Assembly (NCBI RefSeq): GCF_016894385.1
Contig: NZ_CP069811.1
Coordinates: 782,501-846,500, forward strand
Direction: 5' to 3'
Origin: Cupriavidus oxalaticus
GTDB taxonomy: Bacteria; Pseudomonadota; Gammaproteobacteria; Burkholderiales; Burkholderiaceae
Length of the DNA stretch: 64,000 nt
The notes under the pieces: model-generated
Seen by the model: the letters and a program-made list of their open reading frames with translations, nothing else
Databases searched by the model: none
What the model was told of the DNA's origin: nothing
Translations under genes and position numbers: made by a program
Shown: positions 8,586-17,488 of the stretch, piece by piece
Layout of the letters: each line of letters starts with the position of its first letter
How positions within the stretch are numbered: the stretch's first letter is position 1

Positions 8586-10598
8586 GTGACAAACATGCCC
8601 GAGCGCTCGGAACTCGCCAATTTGATCTTCGGACGGCTGACGTGGGAAGCCATCCCGCTGCATGAGCCCATCCTGATCGGCACCTTCGCCGTGGTGGTGC
8701 TGGGCGGGCTGGTGCTGGTCGGTGCGGTCACCAAGTACGGCCTGTGGGGCTACCTCTGGCGCGAGTGGTTCACCAGCATCGACCACAAGAAGATCGGGAT
8801 CATGTACGTGATCCTGGGCATCATCATGCTGCTGCGCGGGTTTGCCGATGCGGTCATGATGCGCATCCAGCAGGCCATTGCCTTCGGCGACAACGCGGGC
8901 TACCTGCCGCCGCACCACTACGACCAGATCTTCACCGCGCACGGCGTGATCATGATCTTCTTCGTGGCCATGCCGCTGGTCACGGGGCTGATGAACTTCG
9001 TCATGCCGCTGCAGATCGGCGCGCGCGACGTGGCTTTTCCGTTCCTCAACAACTTCAGCTTCTGGATGACCACGGGCGGCGCCATCCTGGTGATGATGTC
9101 GCTGTTCGTCGGCGAGTTCGCACGCACCGGCTGGCTGGCGTATCCGCCGCTGTCCGGGATCATCCACAGTCCGGATGTCGGCGTCGACTACTACATATGG
9201 TCGTTGCAGGTGGCCGGGGTCGGGACATTGCTATCCGGCATCAACCTGCTGGTGACCATCGTCAAGATGCGCGCGCCGGGCATGACGCTGATGCGCATGC
9301 CGATCTTCACCTGGACCGCGCTGTGCACCAACGTGCTGATCATCGCCGCCTTCCCGGTGCTGACCGCCGCGCTGGCGCTGCTGTCGCTCGACCGCTACGT
9401 GGGCACCAATTTCTTCACCGCCGACCAGGGCGGCAGTGCGATGCTGTACGTCAACCTGATCTGGATCTGGGGCCACCCCGAGGTCTACATCCTGGTGCTG
9501 CCGGTGTTCGGCATCTTCTCTGAAGTGGTCGCCACCTTCTGCCGCAAGCGCCTGTTCGGCTATGCGTCGATGGTCTACGCCACGGTGGTGATCACGGTGC
9601 TGTCCTACCTGGTATGGCTGCACCACTTCTTCACCATGGGCTCGGGCGCCAGCGTCAACTCCTTCTTCGGGATCACGACGATGATCATCTCGATCCCGAC
9701 CGGCGCCAAGATCTTCAACTGGCTGTTCACGATGTACCACGGCAAGATCCGCTTCGAGGCGCCGATGCTGTGGACCATCGGCTTCATGGTTACCTTCGTC
9801 ATCGGCGGCATGACCGGGGTGCTGCTGGCGGTGCCGCCGGCGGACTTCTCGCTGCACAACAGCCTGTTCCTGATCGCTCACTTCCACAACGTGATCATCG
9901 GCGGCGTGGTGTTCGGGCTGATGGCCGGCATCCACTACTGGTTCCCCAAGGCGTTCGGCTATCGCCTGGTCTCGTCGTGGGGCAAGGCCTCGTTCTGGTT
10001 CTGGCTGACCGGCTTCTACTTTGCGTTCATGCCGCTGTACTGGCTGGGGCTGCATGGCGTGACGCGCCGGATGAACCGTTTCGACGATCCGTCGCTGCAG
10101 ATCTGGTTCCAGATCGCCGCCTTCGGCGCCGCGCTGGTCGCCATCGGCATCGCCTGCTTCATCATCCAGCTGGTGGTCAGCTTCCTGCGCCGCGAGGAGC
10201 TGCGCGACCTGACCGGCGACCCGTGGAACGGCCGCACGCTGGAGTGGTCCACTTCGTCGCCGCCGCCGCAATACAACTTCGCCTTCACGCCGGTCGTGCA
10301 CGACACCGACGCCTGGTGGCACATGAAGCAGAACGGCTACGCGCGTCCGCTGCAGGGCTTCAATCCCATCCACATGCCGAAGAACACCGCGGCCGGCATC
10401 GTGCTGGCGGGGCTGTCCACGCTGTGCGGCTTCGCACTGATCTGGCACATCTGGTGGCTGGTGGTGGCGTCGTTCGCGGCGACCATCGTTGGCGCGATCA
10501 TCCATACCTTCAACTACAAGCGCGACTATTACATTCCGGCCGACCAAGTGGTCCGGACCGAATCGGCGCGCACACAACTGATGGCCGGCCATGGTTGA
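8586..10598 (+). CDS. cyoB: Cytochrome o ubiquinol oxidase subunit I
   Basis: This 670-residue haem-copper oxidase core subunit carries the haem b ligand in AHGVIMIFF, the CuB/haem o site in [12 protein letters not shown] (His and cross-linked Tyr) and LHHFF, and the haem ligands in HFHNVIIGG. About 15 transmembrane helices are expected, as in E. coli CyoB (663 residues). It oxidises ubiquinol, reduces oxygen to water and pumps protons in the inner membrane. The frame opens with GTG at 8586; ATG at 8595 is an equally plausible start. Its stop overlaps the cyoC start by 8 bp, pointing to translational coupling. Confidence 0.97.
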   Translation: MTNMPERSELANLIFGRLTWEAIPLHEPILIGTFAVVVLGGLVLVGAVTKYGLWGYLWREWFTSIDHKKIGIMYVILGIIMLLRGFADAVMMRIQQAIAFGDNAGYLPPHHYDQIFTAHGVIMIFFVAMPLVTGLMNFVMPLQIGARDVAFPFLNNFSFWMTTGGAILVMMSLFVGEFARTGWLAYPPLSGIIHSPDVGVDYYIWSLQVAGVGTLLSGINLLVTIVKMRAPGMTLMRMPIFTWTALCTNVLIIAAFPVLTAALALLSLDRYVGTNFFTADQGGSAMLYVNLIWIWGHPEVYILVLPVFGIFSEVVATFCRKRLFGYASMVYATVVITVLSYLVWLHHFFTMGSGASVNSFFGITTMIISIPTGAKIFNWLFTMYHGKIRFEAPMLWTIGFMVTFVIGGMTGVLLAVPPADFSLHNSLFLIAHFHNVIIGGVVFGLMAGIHYWFPKAFGYRLVSSWGKASFWFWLTGFYFAFMPLYWLGLHGVTRRMNRFDDPSLQIWFQIAAFGAALVAIGIACFIIQLVVSFLRREELRDLTGDPWNGRTLEWSTSSPPPQYNFAFTPVVHDTDAWWHMKQNGYARPLQGFNPIHMPKNTAAGIVLAGLSTLCGFALIWHIWWLVVASFAATIVGAIIHTFNYKRDYYIPADQVVRTESARTQLMAGHG

Positions 10599-11247
10599 GA
10601 CGACCTATCCCCAGTACGTGAGCGAGACCTCCGCGGCGGCTACAGTGCCGCCGGGAAGCTTCACCTTCTACCTGACCGAAGAGCACCACCCGCAGAACGG
10701 CACGCTGCTCGGGTTCTGGCTCTACCTGATGAGCGACTGCCTGATCTTTGCGTGCCTGTTCGCCGCGTATGGCGTGCTGGGCCGCGAATACGCAGGCGGG
10801 CCGAGCGGTGCGGAGCTGTTCGAGCTGCCGCTGGTGGCACTGAACACCACCTTCCTGCTGCTGTCCTCGATCACCTATGGGTTCGCCATGCTGCAGATGC
10901 AGCAGAACCGCATCGCCGGCACGCAGATCTGGCTGGCAATCACCGGCGTCTTCGGCGCGGCCTTCCTGGCGGTCGAACTGTATGAGTTCGCGCACCTGAT
11001 CCACCAGGGTGCCGGGCCGCAGCGCAGCGCGTTCCTGACCTCGTTCTTCGCACTGGTTGGCACGCACGGGCTGCACGTGACCTTCGGCATCATCTGGCTG
11101 GTCGTGCTGATGACGCAGGTGGCGCGGCACGGATTGATCACCGCCAACAAGCGCAGGCTGATGTGCCTGTCGATGTTCTGGCACTTCCTGGACGTCGTCT
11201 GGATCGGCGTCTTTACCTTCGTCTACCTGATGGGGTCGCTGCCATGA
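10591..11247 (+). CDS. cyoC: Cytochrome o ubiquinol oxidase subunit III
   Basis: The product has 218 residues and five membrane helices of the COX3 fold, starting with [20 protein letters not shown] and including [17 protein letters not shown] and [13 protein letters not shown], both typical of CyoC. It stabilises the oxidase core and carries no redox cofactor. It overlaps cyoB by 8 bp and cyoD by 4 bp (ATGA), so the four subunits are probably made from one transcript. Confidence 0.95.
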   Translation: MVETTYPQYVSETSAAATVPPGSFTFYLTEEHHPQNGTLLGFWLYLMSDCLIFACLFAAYGVLGREYAGGPSGAELFELPLVALNTTFLLLSSITYGFAMLQMQQNRIAGTQIWLAITGVFGAAFLAVELYEFAHLIHQGAGPQRSAFLTSFFALVGTHGLHVTFGIIWLVVLMTQVARHGLITANKRRLMCLSMFWHFLDVVWIGVFTFVYLMGSLP

Positions 11248-11675
11248 GCGCGCATGACCAGACGCTGGACGGCCACGGGCATGGCCACGAGCATGAGCAC
11301 GAAGAAGATGTGGGGCCGCACGCCACGCTGGGCGGCTACCTGACCGGCTTCATGCTGTCGGTGTTCCTGACCGCGATCCCGTTCTGGCTGGTGATGGGCG
11401 GGGTGTTCGAGAAGTCTTCCACCACCGCCATCGTCATCCTGCTGATCGGTGCGGTGCAGATCGTGGTCCACATGATCTACTTCCTGCATATGAACGCCAA
11501 ATCGGAGGGCGGGTGGAACATGCTGTCGCTGATGTTCACGCTGGTGCTGGTGGTGATCACGCTGACCGGATCGCTGTGGGTGATGTTCCACCTGAACAGC
11601 AACATGATGCCGAAGATGCATCACGAGCGCACCGTTGACCCCGGCACGACAATCTCGCCGCCCAGGGCGCCGTAG
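11244..11675 (+). CDS. cyoD: Cytochrome o ubiquinol oxidase subunit IV
   Basis: The 143-residue protein has three membrane helices in the CyoD/COX4 pattern ([20 protein letters not shown], the [18 protein letters not shown] loop, then [18 protein letters not shown]). The start is the ATG at 11244 that overlaps the cyoC stop. The N terminus carries an unusual His/Glu-rich tract, [12 protein letters not shown], absent from the E. coli protein as I know it. No cyoE (haem O synthase) follows, so haem O must come from a gene elsewhere. Confidence 0.93.
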   Translation: MSAHDQTLDGHGHGHEHEHEEDVGPHATLGGYLTGFMLSVFLTAIPFWLVMGGVFEKSSTTAIVILLIGAVQIVVHMIYFLHMNAKSEGGWNMLSLMFTLVLVVITLTGSLWVMFHLNSNMMPKMHHERTVDPGTTISPPRAP

Positions 11676-12072
11676 CCCGGCATCCCTCCAAGCGCTGCCG
11701 CGCCGCTGGTTTCGCCCGCCTTCTGGTTGCGCCTGCCCTCAGATCGCCGGGACATGCAACTGGCCATCGGTGCCAGGCACGCGGCCATCCGGCGTCGCCG
11801 GCAGATGGGCGAGCTCAAATGCCAGGGCGAAATGCCCCTGGCCCATTTCGCGGCAAGACAGGTATCGAAGGGATCATAGATATCTGTCAGATTGATCTGG
11901 GACAAGAACCCAGATCCTGCTGCAGCTAAATTGCTATCGATCCTCGCCTCTCAGGAGCAGGCGGTCCACGCCCCCCCATGCCCCGCGCCACATACCCTGA
12001 TGCCATACCCCCACCCCCGCTCGCCTTGCTTGCCGGTTCCCCGCGTGCTGGAAATGTCTTGCGTAATCCAAT
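11676..12072. other. Intergenic region between cyoD and the P-type ATPase
   Basis: No convincing gene is seen in these 397 bp. On the minus strand, 11739 to about 11870 encodes a short open stretch ending LPATPDGRVPGTDGQLHVPAI then stop, which reads like a protein C terminus but matches nothing I recognise; it could be a remnant. A 94-codon frame at 11621-11905 on the same strand has atypical composition and overlaps cyoD, so I do not call it a gene. Confidence 0.4.
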
Positions 12073-14859
12073 ATGGCATACCTGAGCTCCCTCCCGGAGC
12101 GGGCCTCTGAGCAGGCCGGCTCCATGGCAGACCGCGCCGCCACTGACGACCCCAACGCCCCGCCCGCGGCCTGGCATACCCTGTCCTGGGTAGAGATCGA
12201 GCAGATGCTGCAAACCGGCTCGGCCGGCCTGGCCGAGGCGGAAGCCAGCCGGCGCCTGGCCCGATACGGCCCGAATCGCCTGGCCCCGCCGCCGCGGCGT
12301 GGCCCGCTGCGGCGCCTGCTGATGCAGTTCCACAACATCCTGCTGTATGTGATGATGGCGGCGGCGGTTGTGACGGCCGTGCTTGGCCACTGGATCGACA
12401 CCGCCGTGCTGCTGATGGCCGTGGTCGTCAATGCCGTCATCGGCTTCATCCAGGAAGGCAAGGCCGAAGCCGCGCTCGATGCCATCCGTGCCATGCTTTC
12501 CCCCCATGCCACAGTGATCCGGGACGGCACTCGCCACGAAATCGACGCGGCCGATCTGGTGCCCGGCGACCGGGTGCTGCTCGCCTCGGGCGATCTTGTG
12601 CCCGCCGATATGCGCCTGGCGGCCGTCAACGAGCTTCGTGTGGACGAAGCGGCCCTGACCGGCGAGTCGCTGCCCGTGGAAAAGACCGCCCACGAGTCCG
12701 AGCCGGATGCCCCGCTGGGCGACCGCTACGGCATGGCTTATGCTGGGACGCTGGTCGTCTACGGCCAGGCCAGCGGAATCGTTGTTGCCACCGCCTCTGA
12801 CACCGAACTGGGCAAGATCAACCGGATGCTGTCCAGCATCCAGGGCCAGGCCACGCCGCTGCTGCGCCAGGTGGACCGCTTCGGCCGCCTGCTGGCTTTG
12901 GCGATCCTCGGCCTGGCAGCGGTCACTTTCCTGTTCGGCACCCTGTGGCGCGGCCACAGCCCCGCGGACATGTTCATGATGGTGGTGGCGCTGGCGGCCT
13001 CAGCGATTCCCGAAGGACTGCCAGCGATCATGACGGTCACGCTCGCGCTGGGCGTGCAACGCATGGCGCGACGCAATGCCATTGTCCGGCGCCTGCCGGC
13101 GGTCGAGGCGCTGGGGTCGGTGACGGTGATCTGCTCGGACAAGACCGGCACGCTGACGCGCAACGAGATGACCGTGCAGCGCGTGGTCTGCGCCGATCAT
13201 GTCTTCGAGGTCGACGGCACCGGCTATGCGCCGGTGGGAGACCTGCGTTTCAACGATCACATCATCGATGCGGGGCACTACCCCGCACTGGCACTGGCGA
13301 TCCGTGCCGGCGTGCTGTGCAACGATGCCCACCTGCGCGAGAAGGATGGCCTGTGGTGCGTAGAGGGCGACCCAACTGAAGGCGCCCTGCTGGTGCTGGG
13401 CGGCAAGACCGGCTTCACGCAGGTATTGGGCGACGCGTCCTGGCCGCGGCTCGGCGTCATTCCGTTCGAGTCCCAGCACCGCTTCATGGCTACCTACCAC
13501 CGCGACGCCGACGACGAGGCGTGGATCTTCGCCAAGGGGGCCCCGGAACGGATCCTCGACATGTGCACGGCGGAACTGGGCCATGCCGGCGAGCAGCCGC
13601 TGGATGTGGACTACTGGCGGCGCATGGCCACAGATACCGCCGCACAGGGACTGCGGCTGCTGGCGCTCGCCTGCAAGCGGGCCGCGCCGCGCGATGGCAG
13701 CCTGTGTTTTGCCGACATGGAGGCGGGCTACGTGCTGCTGGCGCTGGTCGGCATCATCGACCCGCCGCGTGACGAGGCGGTGCGGGCCGTGGCGGAGTGC
13801 CACCGCGCCGGCGTCCGCGTCAAGATGATCACCGGCGACCATGCCGAGACCGCGCGCACCATCGGTGCGCGGCTCGACATAGGCGTGGGCAAGCCGGCCA
13901 TCACCGGCGCCGAGATGGCCATGATGGACGACGCGGCCCTGCGCCGCGTGGCCCTGGAGGTCGACGTGTTCGCGCGCGCCAGTCCCGAGCACAAGCTGAG
14001 GCTGGTGCAAGCGCTGCAGGCCAACAGCCAGGTCGTGGCAATGACCGGCGACGGCGTGAACGATGCGCCTGCCCTGAAGAGCGCCGATGTCGGCGTAGCC
14101 ATGGGCATGAAGGGAACCGAGGCTGCCAAGGAGGCCGCCGACATGGTGCTGGCCGACGACAATTTCGCCACCATCACCGCTGCCGTGCGCGAAGGCCGCG
14201 CCGTCTACGACAACCTCAAGAAATTCATCCTGTTCATGCTGCCCACCAACGGCGGCGAGGCCATGGTGGTGATCGCCGCGATCCTGTTCGAGCTGGCCCT
14301 GCCGCTGGCGCCGGCGCAGGTGCTGTGGATAAACATGGTCACATCGAGTACGCTCGGGCTGGCGCTGGCCTTCGAGCCCGCGGAGCCCGGAATCATGCGC
14401 CGGCGGCCGCGGCCGCCGGGCGTGCCGCTGCTGTCCGGCTTTTTTGTCTGGCGCGTGCTGATGGTCTCGATCCTGATGATGGCCGGCGCGCTCGGCCTGT
14501 TCCTGTGGGAACTGGACCACGGCACCAGCCTGGAGACCGCGCGCACGATTGCCGTAAACGCCGTGGTGGCGGCGGAGATGTTCTACCTGCTCAACAGCCG
14601 CTTCCTGCTCGCGTCCGTGCTCAGCCCCAAGGGCCTGACCGGCAACCGCTACGTCCTGCTGGCTATTGCCGCCTGTATCCTGCTGCAGATCGCCTATACG
14701 CACGCCCCGGCGATGCAGCGGATCTTCGGCTCCACCGACCTGTCGCCGGACGAGTGGGGCAGGGTGCTGGCCGCAGGCCTGCTGGTGTTCTGTGTGGCCG
14801 AGATGGAAAAGGCCATCATTCGGCGCACCCGCCTGGCCCAGCGCCTGGGCATCGCCTGA
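12073..14859 (+). CDS. P2-type cation-transporting ATPase
   Basis: The 928-residue protein has all P-type ATPase landmarks: the N-terminal cation-ATPase domain (LSWVEIEQML), actuator TGES loop (DEAALTGESLPVEK), helix-4 PEGLP, the phosphorylated Asp in CSDKTGTLT, and the hinge MTGDGVNDAPALK. PEGLP places it in the P2 group with Ca2+ and Na+/K+ pumps. Helix 5 keeps Asn and Glu (PTNGGEA), but helix 6 reads INMVTSSTLG where SERCA has an Asp after NLVT, so the ion is uncertain. Start could be ATG 12073 or ATG 12124; neither has a strong ribosome site. A universal stress protein follows 61 bp downstream. Confidence 0.92.
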   Translation: MAYLSSLPERASEQAGSMADRAATDDPNAPPAAWHTLSWVEIEQMLQTGSAGLAEAEASRRLARYGPNRLAPPPRRGPLRRLLMQFHNILLYVMMAAAVVTAVLGHWIDTAVLLMAVVVNAVIGFIQEGKAEAALDAIRAMLSPHATVIRDGTRHEIDAADLVPGDRVLLASGDLVPADMRLAAVNELRVDEAALTGESLPVEKTAHESEPDAPLGDRYGMAYAGTLVVYGQASGIVVATASDTELGKINRMLSSIQGQATPLLRQVDRFGRLLALAILGLAAVTFLFGTLWRGHSPADMFMMVVALAASAIPEGLPAIMTVTLALGVQRMARRNAIVRRLPAVEALGSVTVICSDKTGTLTRNEMTVQRVVCADHVFEVDGTGYAPVGDLRFNDHIIDAGHYPALALAIRAGVLCNDAHLREKDGLWCVEGDPTEGALLVLGGKTGFTQVLGDASWPRLGVIPFESQHRFMATYHRDADDEAWIFAKGAPERILDMCTAELGHAGEQPLDVDYWRRMATDTAAQGLRLLALACKRAAPRDGSLCFADMEAGYVLLALVGIIDPPRDEAVRAVAECHRAGVRVKMITGDHAETARTIGARLDIGVGKPAITGAEMAMMDDAALRRVALEVDVFARASPEHKLRLVQALQANSQVVAMTGDGVNDAPALKSADVGVAMGMKGTEAAKEAADMVLADDNFATITAAVREGRAVYDNLKKFILFMLPTNGGEAMVVIAAILFELALPLAPAQVLWINMVTSSTLGLALAFEPAEPGIMRRRPRPPGVPLLSGFFVWRVLMVSILMMAGALGLFLWELDHGTSLETARTIAVNAVVAAEMFYLLNSRFLLASVLSPKGLTGNRYVLLAIAACILLQIAYTHAPAMQRIFGSTDLSPDEWGRVLAAGLLVFCVAEMEKAIIRRTRLAQRLGIA

Positions 14860-14920
14860 TCCGGCCCGCCAACGATGCAGGAAATCGCCATGAACGAAAC
14901 CGCCAAGACCGCCGAGACCA

Positions 14921-15775
14921 TTGCAACTCCCCCGTCGGATGTTACTGGCCACCGATCTGAGCGCGCGCTGCGACCGGGCGCTGGATCGCGCCGCCCAGCT
15001 GGCGCAAGAATGGCAATCCGAGCTGATCGCGCTCAATGTGTTCGATCTGTCGTCGCTGCCGGACCAGTCCCTGGCCTGGCTCGGCGGAGCCAGCGACGCG
15101 CAGTTGCTGCAGGTCGCACGCGAGGAACTTGCCCGCGACCTGGCTATCGCCGGCATCCAGACCACCCCGCGCGTGATCCGCGGCACCGATACTCCGGCCG
15201 CGATTCGCGACATGGCGGCCACGATGCAGGCCGAACTGGTGATCACCGCCGTGTCGGCCAACGAGACGCTGGGGCGTTTCCTGCTCGGCTCCACGGTCGA
15301 AGCGCTGGCGCGCTCGCTGCCCCTGCCTCTGCTGGTCGTGCGCAACCGACCTCGCGGGCCGTACCGCCGAATCGTGGTGGCGAGCGATTTCTCCGAGCTT
15401 TCGCGTCACGCGCTGAGGGTCACCGCTGAGCGTTTCCCGGGGCGGGAACTGGTCCTGTACCACGCGCACGCTTCGCCGATGGCAGGCCTGGTCGACGATC
15501 TGCCGCCTTCCGAGGATTTGTTCGCGGTGCAGAGGGCGGAGTGTGACGCCTTCCTGGCAGCCACTGCGCTGCCGCAAGGCACGAGCGTGCGGCAAAAGAT
15601 CGAGCGGGGGGCCGTTGAAGCCGAGCTGGCCCGGTATGTGCGCCGGCACGATGTCGAACTCGTCGTGGTCGGCAGCCGCAGCAGCAGCGGCATCAATAGT
15701 CTCCTGCTGGGCAGCACCGCGGCCCGGCTGCTGGACTGGCTGCCATGCGACACCCTGCTGGTGCCGCATCCGTGA
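14921..15775 (+). CDS. Tandem universal stress protein (two UspA domains)
   Basis: Two UspA domains lie in tandem: residues about 7-142 (RMLLATDLSARCDRALDRA ... GSTVEALARSLPLPLLVV) and about 146-284 (RRIVVASDFSELSRHALRV ... GSTAARLLDWLPCDTLLVP). Both halves end in the GS-containing nucleotide-binding motif. Start choice is awkward: this frame offers TTG at 14921 or ATG at 14939, whereas the best ribosome site (AGGAA before ATG 14890) opens another frame that runs on for 45 or more codons. A small frameshift near 14935 would join that start to the USP body. Likely co-transcribed with the upstream ATPase. Confidence 0.85.
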   Translation: MQLPRRMLLATDLSARCDRALDRAAQLAQEWQSELIALNVFDLSSLPDQSLAWLGGASDAQLLQVAREELARDLAIAGIQTTPRVIRGTDTPAAIRDMAATMQAELVITAVSANETLGRFLLGSTVEALARSLPLPLLVVRNRPRGPYRRIVVASDFSELSRHALRVTAERFPGRELVLYHAHASPMAGLVDDLPPSEDLFAVQRAECDAFLAATALPQGTSVRQKIERGAVEAELARYVRRHDVELVVVGSRSSSGINSLLLGSTAARLLDWLPCDTLLVPHP

Positions 15776-15833
15776 CTCAGGCCAGGCGAAGGGTAATCGT
15801 GGACGGCGAGTGTGGCCTTCATGCGATGCGCCG

Positions 15834-16256
15834 TCATCGCATGTTCGCCGAGCCCGACGGCTTGGCCGGTACCAGCAGCGGCACGTCTTTCCTGACGATG
15901 TAGGTCGCCAGTTCCGACGCCTTGCCGTTACCGACATTGCGTGCGGAGTGCACGCTTCCGGCCGGAATGAACAGCGCCTCCCCGGCCTTCAACGTGACGG
16001 GCGGCTTGTCGTCGAGCTGGTATTCCAGTGTGCCTTGCAGCACATAGGCGATTTCTTCGCCAGGGTGCGAATGCTTTGGCGCGAACGCGCCGGGGTCGAA
16101 GTCGACGCGGACCTGGATGGCGTCGCGACCGGGAATGCTGAGCGCGTGGTGGACCAGGTCTGTGCGCTGGATGTCGGTTTGCGCCTGGGCGTTCAGCAGA
16201 GGCAGGCTGCTGCCGGCAATAACCAGGGCGGAGGCGATGAGTCTGGGCATGTTCAT
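15834..16256 (-). CDS. Exported cupin-domain protein
   Basis: The 140-residue protein begins with a signal peptide (MNMPRLIASALVIAGSSLPL, cleavage around AQAQ) followed by a single cupin barrel. The metal-binding motif is visible as HSHPGEEIAYVLQGTLEYQL, and the second motif as GEALFIPAGSVHSARNVG. Small periplasmic cupins of this kind bind a divalent metal, but their reaction is generally unknown. It lies 139 bp downstream of the DUF2798 gene on the same strand and probably shares its TetR-controlled promoter. Confidence 0.87.
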   Translation of the reverse strand: MNMPRLIASALVIAGSSLPLLNAQAQTDIQRTDLVHHALSIPGRDAIQVRVDFDPGAFAPKHSHPGEEIAYVLQGTLEYQLDDKPPVTLKAGEALFIPAGSVHSARNVGNGKASELATYIVRKDVPLLVPAKPSGSANMR

Positions 16257-16395
16257 GAGGCAGGTTTCCTTGTCGCCGTTCAGGGGCGGATGGGGTGTGC
16301 AGGACGCTGCGGCGGGAGTGCGTCTCTTATGAGGTGGGTGAGATCCGGGCGTCCTCAGACGATGTGGTAGTTGTTCCTGGAAACGGCATGTCCCA

Positions 16396-16617
16396 TCAAT
16401 GGACCCAGCGCTCGACCTGCGCTTGCAGGCGCGGCCCGACCAGCAAGATGGCGGGGATCACGATCACGTAGCCGAGGCCCCAGGAGCGCAGCCAGGTCAG
16501 CGCAAAGCCCTCCGAGAATCCCATATTGAGAGCGAGCAGGGCGAACGAGATGATCCCCGTGGTCACGACGCCCATCGACAGCGCGAAGGCGATTTTCCGT
16601 TTCAGTTGCACATTCAT
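16396..16617 (-). CDS. DUF2798 two-helix membrane protein
   Basis: This 73-residue protein has two membrane helices separated by a short loop, with the family pattern KRKIAFALSMGVVTTGIISF and FALTWLRSWGLGYVIVIPAI. The family is common in proteobacteria and has no assigned function. It starts 26 bp from a palindromic operator (16643-16656) that is repeated in front of the neighbouring tetR gene, so it is probably the main target of that repressor. Confidence 0.85.
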   Translation of the reverse strand: MNVQLKRKIAFALSMGVVTTGIISFALLALNMGFSEGFALTWLRSWGLGYVIVIPAILLVGPRLQAQVERWVH

Positions 16618-16642
16618 GACTGCTTCCCTTTACGTTAAAAAA

Positions 16643-16656
16643 ATACCGATTGGTAT
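16643..16656. promoter_or_regulatory. TetR operator upstream of DUF2798
   Basis: The 14-bp sequence ATACCGATTGGTAT is a near-perfect palindrome centred in the 56-bp gap between tetR and DUF2798. Its reverse complement occurs exactly at 17271-17284 in front of tetR itself. Two identical copies flanking a TetR gene are strong evidence for the operator. Confidence 0.8.
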
Positions 16657-16673
16657 ATTTCAGGTCAAAAAAA

Positions 16674-17258
16674 TCAAGCGAGATCGATGATGGTTTTCTT
16701 CACCGCCGACATGACGGCCTGGTTGTAGGCCGCGTTGTCGGTGAGCCGGGAGATCATGATCGCGCCTTCGATCAATGCGATCAGCGTGATGGCAGTCTCT
16801 TCAGGTCCCACGTCCTTGCGGAACTCACCGGAAGCAATGCCCGCCTTGATGACCGAGACGAGGTTAGCCTTCCAGCCGCGGAACGCCTCCATGGCTTTGT
16901 CCCGCAAGGCAGGGTGGGTATCGTCGGCTTCAATGGCCGTGTTGAGCAGCGGGCACCCTCCCTTCGGGAAACACGCGGGAAGGTTCTCGAACACGCCGGT
17001 CAGGGCAAGCAGCTTCTCCTTGCTGGTGCTCCTGGCGGCCATCTGGTCCCGGACCGCGGATTGCGCCTGCTTCCAGTTGTAGTCGAATGCAGCGAGCGCC
17101 ACCTCTTCCTTGTTGGCAAAGTTGCCATAGACACTGCCCTTGGTCAGGCCGGTGGCCTCGGTCATGTCAGCGAGCGATGTTCCGGCATAGCCCTTGGTGT
17201 TGAAAATGGGAGCCGTCTTCTCGACGATCAGCTGGCGGGTGCGTTCGGCTTTGGTCAT
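16674..17258 (-). CDS. TetR/AcrR-family repressor
   Basis: The 194-residue protein has the TetR N-terminal HTH (TRQLIVEKTAPIFNTKGYAG ... GLTKGSVYGNFANKEEVALA, residues about 5-50) and a helical ligand domain. The segment ACFPKGGCPLLNTAIEADDT has two nearby cysteines and is typical of the YcdC-type C-terminal subfamily with a PxGCP motif, which often senses electrophiles; whether the cysteines act here is inference. It is autoregulated through the operator 12 bp upstream and probably represses DUF2798 and the cupin gene. Confidence 0.9.
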   Translation of the reverse strand: MTKAERTRQLIVEKTAPIFNTKGYAGTSLADMTEATGLTKGSVYGNFANKEEVALAAFDYNWKQAQSAVRDQMAARSTSKEKLLALTGVFENLPACFPKGGCPLLNTAIEADDTHPALRDKAMEAFRGWKANLVSVIKAGIASGEFRKDVGPEETAITLIALIEGAIMISRLTDNAAYNQAVMSAVKKTIIDLA

Positions 17259-17270
17259 GCAGTCCAGAAT

Positions 17271-17284
17271 ATACCAATCGGTAT
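17271..17284. promoter_or_regulatory. TetR operator upstream of tetR
   Basis: ATACCAATCGGTAT is the exact reverse complement of the operator at 16643-16656 and lies 12 bp before the tetR start codon, overlapping its promoter region. It supports negative autoregulation. Confidence 0.8.
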
Positions 17285-17488
17285 TTTTGTCAAGGGCCCG
17301 GACTTTTCACGAAAAGTACGACGATAAGTTACCGATAGCGCGCCACAGCGTACGCTCGGGTTTCGTCAGACCGAAGGCTTCTTTTGCGAATCGTGAATTC
17401 ACTTTGCCTCGACGGTCAATTTATCGTCACTGTTGTAGCGATAGCTCCACATCACAAAAACACGGCGTGACCGATAAAGGAGACGACA

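Noticed and set aside
13000..15345. A 781-codon open frame on the minus strand
   Set aside because: It is antisense to the P-type ATPase and stress protein genes and has shadow composition with no recognisable domain.
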